Assembly: GCA_024364735.1 (NCBI GenBank)
Contig: JAGFNQ010005662.1
Span: 179,192 to 243,191 of the forward strand
Source: Boesenbergia rotunda
Taxonomy: Eukaryota; Streptophyta; Magnoliopsida; Zingiberales; Zingiberaceae
Reading direction: 5' to 3'
DNA: 64,000 bases
Position 1 is the stretch's first letter; each line of letters starts with the position of its first letter. The notes below the pieces were generated by a model. The model searched no databases, was not told where the DNA came from, and saw only the letters and a list, made by a program, of their open reading frames with translations. The position numbers and the translations under genes were made by a program. Of this stretch, positions 54,503 to 64,000 are shown one piece after another.

Positions 54503-56449
54503 TGTTGTTTTGGTGTTGACAACGATTTAAGTTTGGTTGAGTGAATTCGGATTAAGTCCAGGTGGATCTGGGAGATCACACGCCGGCATGGGAAAAGACC
54601 TAGTGGGACTAGGCACACCTAGTGGGACTAGGTGAAGTCCAGGTGGATCTGGGAGATCGCACGCTGGCATGGGAAAAGACCTAGTGGGACTAGGTGAAGT
54701 CCAGGTGGATCTGGGAGATCGTACGCTGGGATGGGAAAAGACCTAGTGGGACTAGGCACACCTAGTGGGACTAGGTGAAGTCCAGGTGGATCTAGGAGAT
54801 CGTACGCTAGCATGAGAAAAGACCTAGTGGGACTAGGCACACCTAGTGGGACTAGGCACACCTAGTGGGACTAGGTAAAATCCTGGTGAGTGAAGCTAGG
54901 ATGGATGAAATCATGGTGAGTGAAGCCAGGTCCTAGCTTGGGAAGCTAGGTTGAATGAAGTCCCGGTGAGTGAAGCTGGGCACGGAGTCTTGGTCCGGGG
55001 GACTGAGCACGAGTCAGAGAAGGCTGGGAGCCCGTTCTCTTGACTTAGGGTGGAATTGGTCTTGGCTGGATCGGTCTGGTGACCGATCAGGGAGATTGGC
55101 ACGAACTCCTGTTGTGGATCGATCTGGTGACCGATCCAGATACTGTTAATCGGTCTGGTGACCGATCAGGGTGAGAACAGAAAGGGTTCTATTGAGCTTC
55201 TGATCATTCTGGTGAACGATCAGAGAGAGGTCAGTAGCCTTGGGGAGAAACTCTTGATCGGTCTGCTGGACCGTTCAAATATCGTGGGTTCCTCATTATG
55301 ACCGATCAGGACGCATCCTGATCGGTCAGGGAGTGCTCTTATCGGTCCCCAGACTGATCAGGCCACAACCTGATCGGTCTGGTGACCGATCAGTGAGGTT
55401 TGGCCTGCGAAGGCTGGGAATCCCAGCACTGCTGTGGATCGGTCTGGTGACCGATCCACGCTCTGTGATCGGTCAGGGTGATCGATCACAAAGAGTCCGC
55501 AATTTCCAGTTTCTCACTGTGGACCGATCAGGCTGGAGCATGATCGGTCAGGGCTTACCCTGATCGATCTGGTGACCGATCAGGGTCCTCTCTGATCGGT
55601 CTGGTGGTCGATCAATAGCTGTAACTTTAATTTGAAATCGCTGTCAGACGATCTGATCGTGTCTGTTTTCTCTACGCTTTATCTGATAAACTGTGATTTC
55701 CTTGTGATATGCTTTGCTAAGCGTCTGATGAGCTTGCAGGTAATGGAGGATGACCCAAACAAAGGAGGAGGGTCAACTGGAGACTTTCTTCACGTCAGGT
55801 TTGGATGTTTTCTCTTCTCAGGTTTCAACGGCTTCTAAGGCGCGGCTGGCGACTGAAGGAGGCTCAGCTGAAGAGGTCTTCAGTGGACTGAGTGCTCAGG
55901 GAGGTCAGTGGGTTTAGGTTGTGCTCAGTGAATGCTGACGAAGCTTGGCGACGAGGAGCAGAGGCTTAAGACAAAGCTGGAAGCAGAGGAGCAGAAGCGG
56001 TGAACAGACAGAAAACTTGGGAAGTTTTGGCTGGGCTGTGTGTGTGCTCTCTGTTGCTTTGTACTTAAGTGTTCTTGCTACATTCTTGTGAGAGTTTCCT
56101 TTGAGTGTCTCGTGAGCTTATCTTATATCCATCTGAGACAGCTTGTGGAGAGGTTTTCTCCACCGAGAAGGAGACAGTTGCTATCCGGGGTTCACCGGAG
56201 CTTGATCTACCGACGATCAAGGGATCGCCCACCTCACGGGCACGCCAAGGAGTAGGGGCAAGTTATCCCCAAACCTTGTACATCGAGGTGTTAGCGTCTA
56301 TTTGGTTTGCTTTTCATTTCTGCATATTTCTGTTTGTGTTGTCTGTTTCCGCTGTTGCTAACCTAAGTGTAGAAGAGTTCAAGAGAGCAAGAGTTTTGTG
56401 TCTGGCTACATTCACCCCCCCCCCCTCTCTAGCCATCCAAGCACCAACA
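54503..56449 (+). repeat. M 3' LTR (1,947 bp), shortened start
   Basis: It starts TGTTGTTTTGGTGTTG. The 5' LTR has 22 more bases at its start, between two ATTGTTG repeats, so a deletion between these short direct repeats removed the first bases here. Minisatellite and palindrome copy numbers differ slightly from the 5' LTR. It ends AGCACCAACA. Confidence 0.88.
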
Positions 56450-56460
56450 CATATATCAAC

Positions 56461-57387
56461 TGTTGAGGCAATCGACCCAAGAATGATCGGGAAGATCATG
56501 GTTTTGATGTGTGTGTGCCAATATGTTTAAGGATAGGGTTTTGTGTTGTATTTGATATGTGTGATTGAGTTTGCAGGACTTGGAGAATCACACATGGAGA
56601 ATATATCCGAGGGACGAGAGCCGAGGGACGAGAGCTCCAAGGGCAAGCTGGGAAGTGGACTTCAAGGGCACACGAAAAGGGTGGCATGGAGCAAGCCAAG
56701 GAAGGCTTGTGTGCACATCCGAGGGACGATAACCAGAGGAAGAAGACTTCAAGGGGAAAGCCAAGGGAGCATACCTGAAGGCATACGTGAAGGAGAGTGT
56801 TTTGAGTGATTGTAAGTGAGTATAAAAGCTGGGCAGTCGACTGTCCAAAGGGCAGTCGACTGCCAAAACTCACAGAAGGTTTTCAGCCTTCGACCAGTCA
56901 ACTGCCCCAGGGGCAGTTGACTGGTAATCCCGAAAAACTAGCCGTTGGCTAGTATTTAAAGTTAGACCAGTCGACTGCCCCTGGGGCAGTCGACTGGTGC
57001 GGGTTGGATAGCTTGCGAAGCTGTTCTTTACTCTTATTTAAAGGCGACTTCTTGGCACAAGTTGGGTACGATTTTTCACTGTACCAAAGTGCTGCTAGTG
57101 CCCATATTGTTCAGTTCTTTCTCTAAGCTTTCATTGCATCTTGTAAAGAGGAAGAAGATGATCTTGTAAAGGTTTTCTCCACCTTGAAGGAGGTTTTCAT
57201 AGTGGAGAGTGTGCAACTGTGTGGATCCTTGGATTAGTCACCTTTCGGGGTGGATACCAAGTAAAACCTTTGTGTTAGCATTGAATCTTTTGTTTTCTAT
57301 TATATTTTGTATTGTGCTAACCCTATTGTAGAGAAAACCCGAAAAGAGCTATTCACCCCCCCTCTAGTCGAGCCATTGATCCTAACA
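56461..57387 (+). repeat. N 5' LTR (927 bp)
   Basis: It runs TGTTGAGGCAATCGACCC ... GATCCTAACA. It has six CAGTCGACTG-type copies (about 56833-56996), TATA-like TTATTTAAAGG near 57036-57046, GGTTTTCTCCACC (57171-57183), the hairpin CACCT-TTCG-GGGTG (57239-57252) and the C-tract CACCCCCCCTCTAG. Confidence 0.92.
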
Positions 57388-57389
57388 AG

Positions 57390-57401
57390 TTGTATCAGAG
57401 C
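57390..57401 (+). promoter_or_regulatory. Primer-binding site of N
   Basis: TTGTATCAGAGC has one change from the initiator tRNA-Met site. Confidence 0.85.
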
Positions 57402-57449
57402 GCAAGGACGCCTTCAACGGACTAACTGCCAAGAAGAGCAATCAATGAA

Positions 57450-59096
57450 ATGGCCGGCTCGCACATTCAACCGCCAAAATTCGAGGGAGAGTTTTCATGA
57501 TGGTAGATGAGAATGGAGGTATTTTTCAATACCGATTTCGATATTATTCTAATAATAGAAAATGATTTTGAGGTGCCTAGGGACCAAGAAAACAAGCTTC
57601 TTGAGAAGGTAAGGTGGAGCAAGAAGCAAAAAGATGATCACTTAGCAAACTCAAAAGCCTTGCATCATCTACTTAGTGTGCTTCCTCAACAAGAAGTGAC
57701 AAGGATTGGAAACTACTCAAGTGCCAAGGAATTATGGGAAAAGCTAGTGGAACTTCATGAAGGCACTTCGGAAGCGAAAATGGCGAAAAGAGATCTTCTT
57801 CGATCCCAACTCATCAACATCAATCTTGATAAAGGGGAGAAGGTAACAAGTTTACATGCTAGATTTAAGGAAATTCTTAATGGGCTAACAAATGTAGGTG
57901 AACAATTACCCAACCGAGACGTTTTGATGAAAGCCATCAATGCCTTCCCAAGAACAACAACTTGGAGCTCAATGGTGGACTCCTACTACATTTCCAAGGA
58001 TCTAGAGAAAACATCTCTAGAAGAATTTTTCTCAACCATGGAGCTTCATGAGACTCGAGTTGGAGGAACAATCGAAGAGTCATATTACAAGCCAAAGAGT
58101 ATAGCCCTTGTGGCAAACAAGAGAAAAGGTAAGAAGAAGGAGGTCTCATCATCCAATTCGGAGGATTCTAGTGCTTCTATGGGTAGTGATGCAAAAGCCT
58201 ACATGGTAAGAAAGGTAAGAAAAGCATCTACACAATTTTCTTCTAACAAGTCTCATTGTAGGAAAGAATCAAGAAGCAAAAATAAATCAAGAAAGATAAT
58301 TTGCTACAATTGCCAAGGAGAAGGGCACATGAGAGATGAGTGTCCTCTCTTGAAAAAGAAGGAAGGAAAGAAGAAAAAAGGAAAGAAGAAATCAAAAGAA
58401 AAGGAGAAGAAGGTGCAAAACTTGAAGGCTACATGGGATGATCCATCTTCATCGGAAGAGGAGGAGCATTTTGTATCCCATTTTGCACTAATGGGAATCG
58501 ATGACATTGTCTCCACGGCGTCCGAATTTGAAGAGGAGAAAAGTTCAAGTGAAGATGAAGGGAGCTCAAGTGAAGGGGGAGGCTCCACCTCGGAATCGTA
58601 CTTCTCGGTAAGCGAGGTACACAACTTACCCACTTCTATTCTTGTAAAAATAATTTCTAGTACTAGTGATGACTTAGTTGATGCTAAAAAGAAGATTAAG
58701 TGCTTAAAAAAGGAGAATTGCATGTTAAAAGAGAAATTAGCATCCATGGAAATTAAGAAAAATGAGCATGCCTCTTCTTCTATCTCAAATGACTAATGTT
58801 TAGAAGAAGAGAACAAGGACTTAAGGGAAAAGGTAGAGAGTCTTACCCAAGCACTTAGGAAGTTTGAAGTTGGCTCAAAGACATTAGATATGATCATTGG
58901 GAGTCAAAGAGCAAGCTTCAAGAAAGAGGGATTAGGCTTTGGGAAGTCTAACAATGGGAAAACCTATCATTGTCTAATTGTTAGAGGCCAAGCAAAGACC
59001 AAGACCCTAAGTAAGAAATGGATCCCCAAGGAGTACTTGGTTAACCCAATTAGGAAACATTATTATTGGGTACCAAAGTCAATCCTCAAGGGTTAG
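57450..59096 (+). pseudogene. N gag, three in-frame stops
   Basis: The ATG at 57450 starts MAGSHIQPPKFEGEF; TGA (57498) and TAG (57504) interrupt it before the frame continues at 57507 with VFFNTDFDIILI. The UBN2-type core (NYSSAKELWEKLVELHEGTS, KRDLLRSQL) is followed by a basic region, the zinc knuckle CYNCQGEGHMRDEC (58302-58343), a Lys-rich linker, acidic serine runs (58450-58610) and a coiled coil. TAA at 58794 interrupts that; the same frame runs on to the tail KKWIPKEYLVNPI ... VPKSILKG and the stop at 59094. Codon content is otherwise well kept. Confidence 0.9.
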
Positions 59097-60207
59097 AGGA
59101 TTTGGGATAAGTCAACCATGGTAATAGAATTTCAAATTTTTGGAATTTGGTTGACTTGAGATATTGAGGGGAAGTTTGTAGCCCATAGAAAAAATTCATG
59201 ATAAATTGGGCAAAATAAGGCTTACCTTGAAAACATCTCATATTAATTTACTTTATGATTGTATTCATACATATGAGATGTTAGGATGATACAATTGGTT
59301 CACTTGTGCTTGTGGCATAGTGTTGAATCATTAAATGTATCAAAATTATTGAAAATAGACCAACCATGGGGAAGACATGTGTTTAAGTAATGGACATTTT
59401 GCCCAAAGATCATGGTTGGACATTTTAAACATTTGCAAACCATTTCATGTCTTATATGTTGTGCCATAAGCTTAGAAGGCATATGATTTCAAAACTAAGT
59501 TGAGATTTTGATACAAACTTAGTGGTTTTCAAGAATTTTGAACTTTAGTCAAAAGTCAAGCATGTTTGAAATTTTTCATGATCTGATGTTTTTTCTTGAT
59601 AGAGTATATTATATCAAACATGCCTGCAAATTTTTACATTTTTTGAAATTTTTTGGAATTTTTTGGAGGTTTCTGAAATTCGGCTCAGAAGCTAAAATTT
59701 GCCACTGACAGAGTATCAGTCGACTACCCCATGGGGCAGTCGACTGGCACGCCTGATTTCAGCCTGCTGAGTTATTTTTTAGAAATCCAAAATTCTCTCA
59801 TTTGATGCCATGGGTTAAGGTTGTTTGGGGCAATCATTTTGATGGTGTCAAAGGGGGAGAATGGGTGGTTTAAGTTAGATTTTTAGCTTAAAATGGGTGA
59901 TTTAAGTTAGATGTTTATCTTAAATCTTGGAGTATGATGAAAATTTAAAAATAGATGAAGGCATAGGTTAAGAGGGAGGTTACCTCTTAGGTTTTGCTAT
60001 GTCTTATATTTTTAATTGTTGTTGGTTGTTGTTAAGTTAGGTTTGCAACTTAACTTTTGGTGTATGATAAGAATTGAAAAATGGGAGAAGACATGGGTTA
60101 AGAGGGAGTTTCCTCTAAGGTTTTACTATGTCTTATTTTTTAATTGCTATTTACTGTTGTTGACTGGTTATTATTTATTCCCTAACTTAAACATATTACC
60201 ACACATC
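59097..60207 (+). other. N 3' non-coding stretch
   Basis: It matches the E 3' stretch (30043-30988) in many blocks, including GACATTTTGCCCAAAGATCATGG-like words, a CAGTCGACTG pair (59718-59748), GGGGGAGAATGGG (59845) and AAGAGGGAGGTTACCTCTTAGG blocks (about 59970 and 60090). There is no pol. Confidence 0.75.
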
Positions 60208-60221
60208 AAAAAGGGGGAGAT
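60208..60221 (+). promoter_or_regulatory. Polypurine tract of N
   Basis: AAAAAGGGGGAGAT follows CACACATC and stands directly before TGTTGAGG. Confidence 0.9.
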
Positions 60222-61119
60222 TGTTGAGGCAATCGGCCCAAGAATGATCGGGAAGATCATGGTTTTGATGTGTGTGTGCCAATATGTTTAAGGTTAGTGT
60301 TTTGTGTTGTATTTGATATGTGTGATTGAGTTTGCAGGACTTGGAGAATCACACATGAAGAACATATCTGAGGGACGAGAGCCGAGGGAGGAGAACTCCA
60401 AGGGCAAGCCGGGAAGTGGACTTCAAGGGCACACGTGAAGGGTGGCATGGAGGCAAGCCAAGAAAGGCTTATGTGCGCATCTGAGGGATGATAGCCAGAG
60501 GAAGAAGACTCCAAGGGGCAAGCCAAGGGAACATACCTGAAGGCATACGTGAAGGAGAGTGTTTTGAGTGATTGTAAGTGAGTATAAAGGCTGGGCAGTC
60601 GACTGGCCAGAGGGTAATCGACTGTCAAAACTCACAGAAGGTTTTCAGCCTTCGACCAGTCGACTGCCCCAGGGACAGTCGACTGGTAATCCCGAAAAAT
60701 TAGCCGTTGGCTAGCATTTAAAACTAGACCAGTCAACTGCCCCTGGGGCAGTCGACTGGTGTGGGTTGGACAGCTTACGAAGCTGTTCTTTACTCTTATT
60801 TAAAGGGGACTTCTTGGCACGAGTTGGGTACGGTTTTTCACTGTACCAAAGTGTTGCTAGTGCCCATATTGTTCAGTTCTTCCTCTAAGCTTTCATTGCA
60901 TCTTGTAAAGAGGAAGAAGACGATCTTGTGAAGGTTTTCTCCACCTTGAAGAAGACGATCCTTGGATTAGTCACCTTTCGGGGTGGATACCAAGTAAAAC
61001 CTTTGTGTTAGCATTGAATCTTTTGTTTTCTATTATATTTTGTATTGTACTAACCATATTGTAGAGAAAAACTGAAAAGAGCTATTCACCCCCATCTAGC
61101 CGAGCCATCGATCCTAACA
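60222..61119 (+). repeat. N 3' LTR (898 bp)
   Basis: It is very similar to 56461-57387. It lacks about 30 bases near 60950 that the 5' LTR has between the GGTTTTCTCCACC block and GGATTAGTC, and repeats 'GAAGACGAT' there. It has the hairpin CACCT-TTCG-GGGTG (60972-60985) and ends GATCCTAACA. Confidence 0.92.
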
Positions 61120-64000
61120 TCAACATGGGTTGTTGATAGTGGGTGCTCCAAACACATGACCGGGGATAAATCATTATTCACTACCCTACAAAGCAAAAGT
61201 AGAGGTAATGTTTCATTTGGTAACAATGGTAGTCTTAAGGTCGTAGGAATATGTGACATTCAAATATCCGAATGTCTTATGATCAAGAATGTCCTTCTAG
61301 TCAAGGGAATGACCTTTAATCTCCTAAGTTTCAGTCAATTGTGTGATGCGGGATACACGATTGAATTTCACCCAAGTCAGTGTCTAGTTAGACACAATGA
61401 CACACATGACACAGTACTAGTAGGCACAAGAGTAGACAATATTTATCAAGTTTCTTTTAAAAGTGCTACTAATGCTCTGTTAAGTGTTTCATGTCAAAAG
61501 AAGAAGAATCTTGCCTTTGGCACCGAAGGTTGGCTCACGTGAACATGAAGAACATTCGGAAATTGGCCAACAAGGGACTTGTACGAGGCTTGCCGAGCAT
61601 CAAATACGAAAAAGAAAAATTATGTGATGCATGTCAAATGGGTAAGCAAACAAAAGCGTTTCATAAAGGTAAAAGTGTTGTAAGTACTCCTACTGCTTTA
61701 GATTTATTACATATGGACTTATTTGATTGCAGTACCATAGTTTCATTGAATGGTAGTAGATATTGTTTTGTGATTGTTGATGACTATACTAGATATACTT
61801 AGACCTATTTTCTAAAACATAAGGACCAAACCTTAGACATTTTTATTTCTTTTTGTAGAAGAACTGAAAATGAAAAATCTACAATAATCAAAATCATTAG
61901 GAGTGATCATGGAGGTGAATTTCAAAACCATAGGTTTTCAGAATTTTGTCAAGAGAAAGGATATAGACATGAGTTCTCTACTCCTAGAACATCACAACAA
62001 AATGGTGTTGTAGAGAGGAAGAACCGAGTTCTACAAGAGGTGGCACGAAGCATGCTTAATGAGTACTCCTTACCGAGCTACTTATGGGTTGAAGCTGTAA
62101 ACACAGCTTGCTATGTCCAAAATCGAGTTCTTATCCATAGGTTTTTAGGAAAGACTCCACATGAACTTTTGTTTGGAAGACCACCTACAGTTAGACATCT
62201 CCAAGTGTTTGGGTGTAAGGTGTTCATTCTAAACACCAAGGATCATCTTGGAAAGATCACAGCAAAAGCTGATGAAGGGATACTGGTCGGGTATTCCCTA
62301 GTCAGCAAAACTTACCGAGTCTACAACAAGAAGTCTAAGTTAGTTGAAGAATCTTCTGATGTTGTATTTAAGAAGATTCCAAAAGCAATTGATCATTCAG
62401 GAGATGTAGAAGGAATTCAATTCGAACTTAGGAGATTAGGATTGGATGAAAGTCCAAGTATTGGAGATGTTGCGGATGAGTCTGATGATGGTGAGCCTAG
62501 ACTACATGGAGCTCAGCATGACCCTGAGTCTGAGCCTGTGTCTAGTGAAACCATCCAAGAAGTACCTCCAACGCCAAGGCAAACTAGGTTAGCCTCTAGC
62601 CATCCCCAAGATCAAATTGTTGGAGATGTCCATCATGAGGTTAGGACTAGATCATTCTTTAGGAATGAGGCTAATGAGGTCACCTTGATTTCTAAAATTG
62701 AATATAGAGTAGTTGACGAGGTATTACATGATCTCGATTGGATTATTGCTATGCAAGATGAGTTAGGTCAATTTGAGAGAAGCCAAGTTTGGGACTTAGT
62801 TCCTAGACCTAAGAAGACCACAATTATCGGAACTAAATGGGTCTTCAAGAACAAATTGAACCATAAGGGAGAAATCGTAAGAAACAAGGCACGCTCAGTA
62901 GCCAAGGGATATAGTCAAGTTGAAGGCCTTGATTATGATGAGACATATGCTCCTGTGGCACAATTGGAGTCCATTCGATTCATGTTTGCATTTGCAGCAC
63001 ATAGAGGTTTCAAACTCTATCAAATGGATGTGAAATCGGCCTTCTTAAATGGTTTCATTAAAGAAGAGGTCTATGTTGAACAATCACCGGGGTTTGAAAA
63101 TTCCGAATTTCCAAACCACGTGTTTAAGCTAAAGAAGACTCTTTTGGGCTAAAACAAGCACCTCGTGCTTGGTATGAGCTGTTGTCACCATTTTTAATTG
63201 AAAAAGGCTTTGTGAGAGGTCAAATAGACCTTACACTATTTCTACGTAGAGATGGTGAAAATATTTTTGTAACCCAAGTATATGTCGATGACATAATTTG
63301 TGGCTCCAACAACAAGGGCTAGTTGAATGAGTTCATTGAGCACATGGAGAGTGAGTTTGAGATGAGTCTAGTGGGAGAATTGACTTTCTTCCTTGGACTT
63401 GAAATCAAACAAACAAAAGATGGAATTCATATGCATCAATCCAAATACACTCAAGAGATGCTCAAGAAATTCAATATGAGTGACTCAAAGGGGGTAACCA
63501 CTCCCATGGCGACTAACACGCGATTAGACAATGATGAGAGTGGGAAGCCAGTTGATTTGACCCAATATAGAAGCATGATAGGTAGTTTGCTATACCTCAC
63601 AGCGAGTCGCCCGGACATTCTTTTTGCTGTGGGTATGTTCGCTAGGTACCAAGTATGTGTCAAGGAATCTCACTTAATTGCTGTTAAAAGAATTTTGAGA
63701 TACCTTAAGGGTACTATTGGAGTTGGTCTATGGTACCCTCGTACTGAGTCTTTTGATTTGATAGGCTATACCGATTCTGACTATGCTGGGTGCAAGTTGG
63801 ATCAGAAAAGCACAAGTGAGGGTTGCCAATTCTTAGGATCATCATTGGTGAGTTGGTCAAGTCGGAAGCAACATTGTGTAGCTCTCTCCACGATCGAGGC
63901 AGAGTATATTGCCATGGGGGAGAGTGTATCACAATTGTTGTGGATGATTCACACCTTAGAGGACTATGGATTATCTTACAAGGGTGTGCAAGTGTTGTGT
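61120..64000 (+). pseudogene. J pol: protease, integrase, RT, RNase H (runs off window)
   Basis: Protease has an intact active site (WVVDSGCSKHMTG, near 61130). The frame shifts near 61490, then LWHRRLAHVN ... CDACQMGK gives the integrase zinc finger. The integrase core has all three acidic residues: HMDLFD, RSDHGGEF and NGVVERKN. A TAG at 61800 replaces an expected Trp. RT follows (YQMDVKSAFLNG); a one-base loss near 63145 shifts the frame, and from 63146 it reads GLKQAPRAWYE, YVDDIICGS, a TAG at 63320, and RNase H with DSDYAGCKLD and EAEYIAM up to the edge. It is the least decayed pol here: two frameshifts and two stops. It belongs to J, whose gag is at 47680-49249. Confidence 0.92.

Larger units (their letters stand above)
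49273..56449 (+). mobile_element. Element M: gag-only relative of J at the J gag-pol junction
   Basis: It has the perfect duplication CATAT (49268-49272, 56450-56454). LTRs are 49273-51375 and 54503-56449. The interior holds gag and only about 60 bases of protease. It lies in the same orientation as J, 24 bases after the J gag stop. It belongs to the same family as J, so the region looks like LTR-gag-LTR-gag-LTR until the duplications are read. Confidence 0.92.
56461..61119 (+). mobile_element. Element N: gag-only Sirevirus-type element in J pol start
   Basis: It has the perfect duplication TCAAC (56456-56460, 61120-61124). LTRs are 56461-57387 and 60222-61119. The interior (2.8 kb) has gag and a non-coding 3' stretch, no pol. 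It belongs with E and I by LTR sequence and palindrome motif, and its gag is close to that of D. Confidence 0.93.
34595..64000 (+). mobile_element. Element J: long Sirevirus-type copia, interrupted by K, M and N, runs off window
   Basis: The 5' LTR is 34595-36117 plus 47120-47624, primer site 47627-47638, gag 47680-49249, then UAG and pol in the same frame. M (49273-56449) and N (56461-61119) split pol just after its start; pol continues from 61120 past the window end. The left flank is AATAC (34590-34594); the right end is outside. Gag and pol each have a few stops and frameshifts. Confidence 0.88.

Noticed and set aside
56450..56460. The 11 bases between M and N as a small separate element or filler
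   Set aside because: They are J sequence: the M duplication, one base, and the N duplication; J pol frame stays open across them.
1..64000. Host protein genes, tRNA, rRNA, or a new defence or metabolic system
   Set aside because: All substantial coding similarity is to retrotransposon gag/pol or the G extra frame. Gaps are LTRs or AT-rich element sequence.

Overview
The window is nuclear DNA of a flowering plant, probably from a large, repeat-rich genome; I cannot name the species. I see no host gene, rRNA or tRNA gene. Almost every base belongs to LTR retrotransposons nested inside one another. Letters below (A to N) are labels used only here.

Layout. Four separated pieces (691-2395, 21260-21605, 33041-33343, 34365-34594) look like one old Ty3/gypsy element of Tat/Retand type, G, with pol on the minus strand. 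They hold an opposite-strand coiled-coil reading frame, a 66-bp tandem array, the end of pol, and a primer-binding/LTR edge. Everything else is inserted into G. H (1-690) is the end of an LTR cut by the window edge. B (2396-3213 plus 20394-21259) is a solo LTR with target duplication ATAAC. A (3214-20393), a decayed Ty1/copia element, sits inside B. C (7055-14928, minus strand, duplication AAGTG) sits inside the gag of A. D (21606-33040, minus strand) sits in the pol end of G and carries E (24341-31864, plus strand, duplication CCTTC) in its gag. I (33344-34364, duplication TAAAG) is a solo LTR. J starts at 34595 and runs off the right edge. Its 5' LTR holds K (36118-47119), which holds L (37810-41309, solo LTR, duplication ATAAA). 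The J gag-pol junction holds M (49273-56449, duplication CATAT) and N (56461-61119, duplication TCAAC) almost side by side. J pol resumes at 61120.

Element types. D, E, H, I, J, K, M and N look like Sirevirus-type Ty1/copia. The elements with internal regions mostly show an initiator-Met primer site after the 5' LTR, a GGGGGAGAT polypurine tract before the 3' LTR and a gag with a CX2CX4HX4C knuckle and acidic/serine tracts; the LTRs end in a run of C followed by CTCTAG or a close variant. E, J and M share a gag that ends in UAG with pol following in the same frame. D, K, M and N keep gag but lack essentially all of pol, so at best they could move only with enzymes supplied by relatives. A, B and C are another copia group with LTRs that start TGT(A/T)AGATGTGTATACTG or similar and end CCAACA.

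All coding regions examined contain stops, frameshifts, deletions or insertions; none looks able to make an intact polyprotein. The most informative signals are the nest order fixed by target duplications, family-specific palindrome clusters in the LTRs, a leader hairpin with compensating changes between families, the recurrent gag-UAG-pol layout, two insertions within a few bases at one gag-pol junction, and the antisense frame in G.
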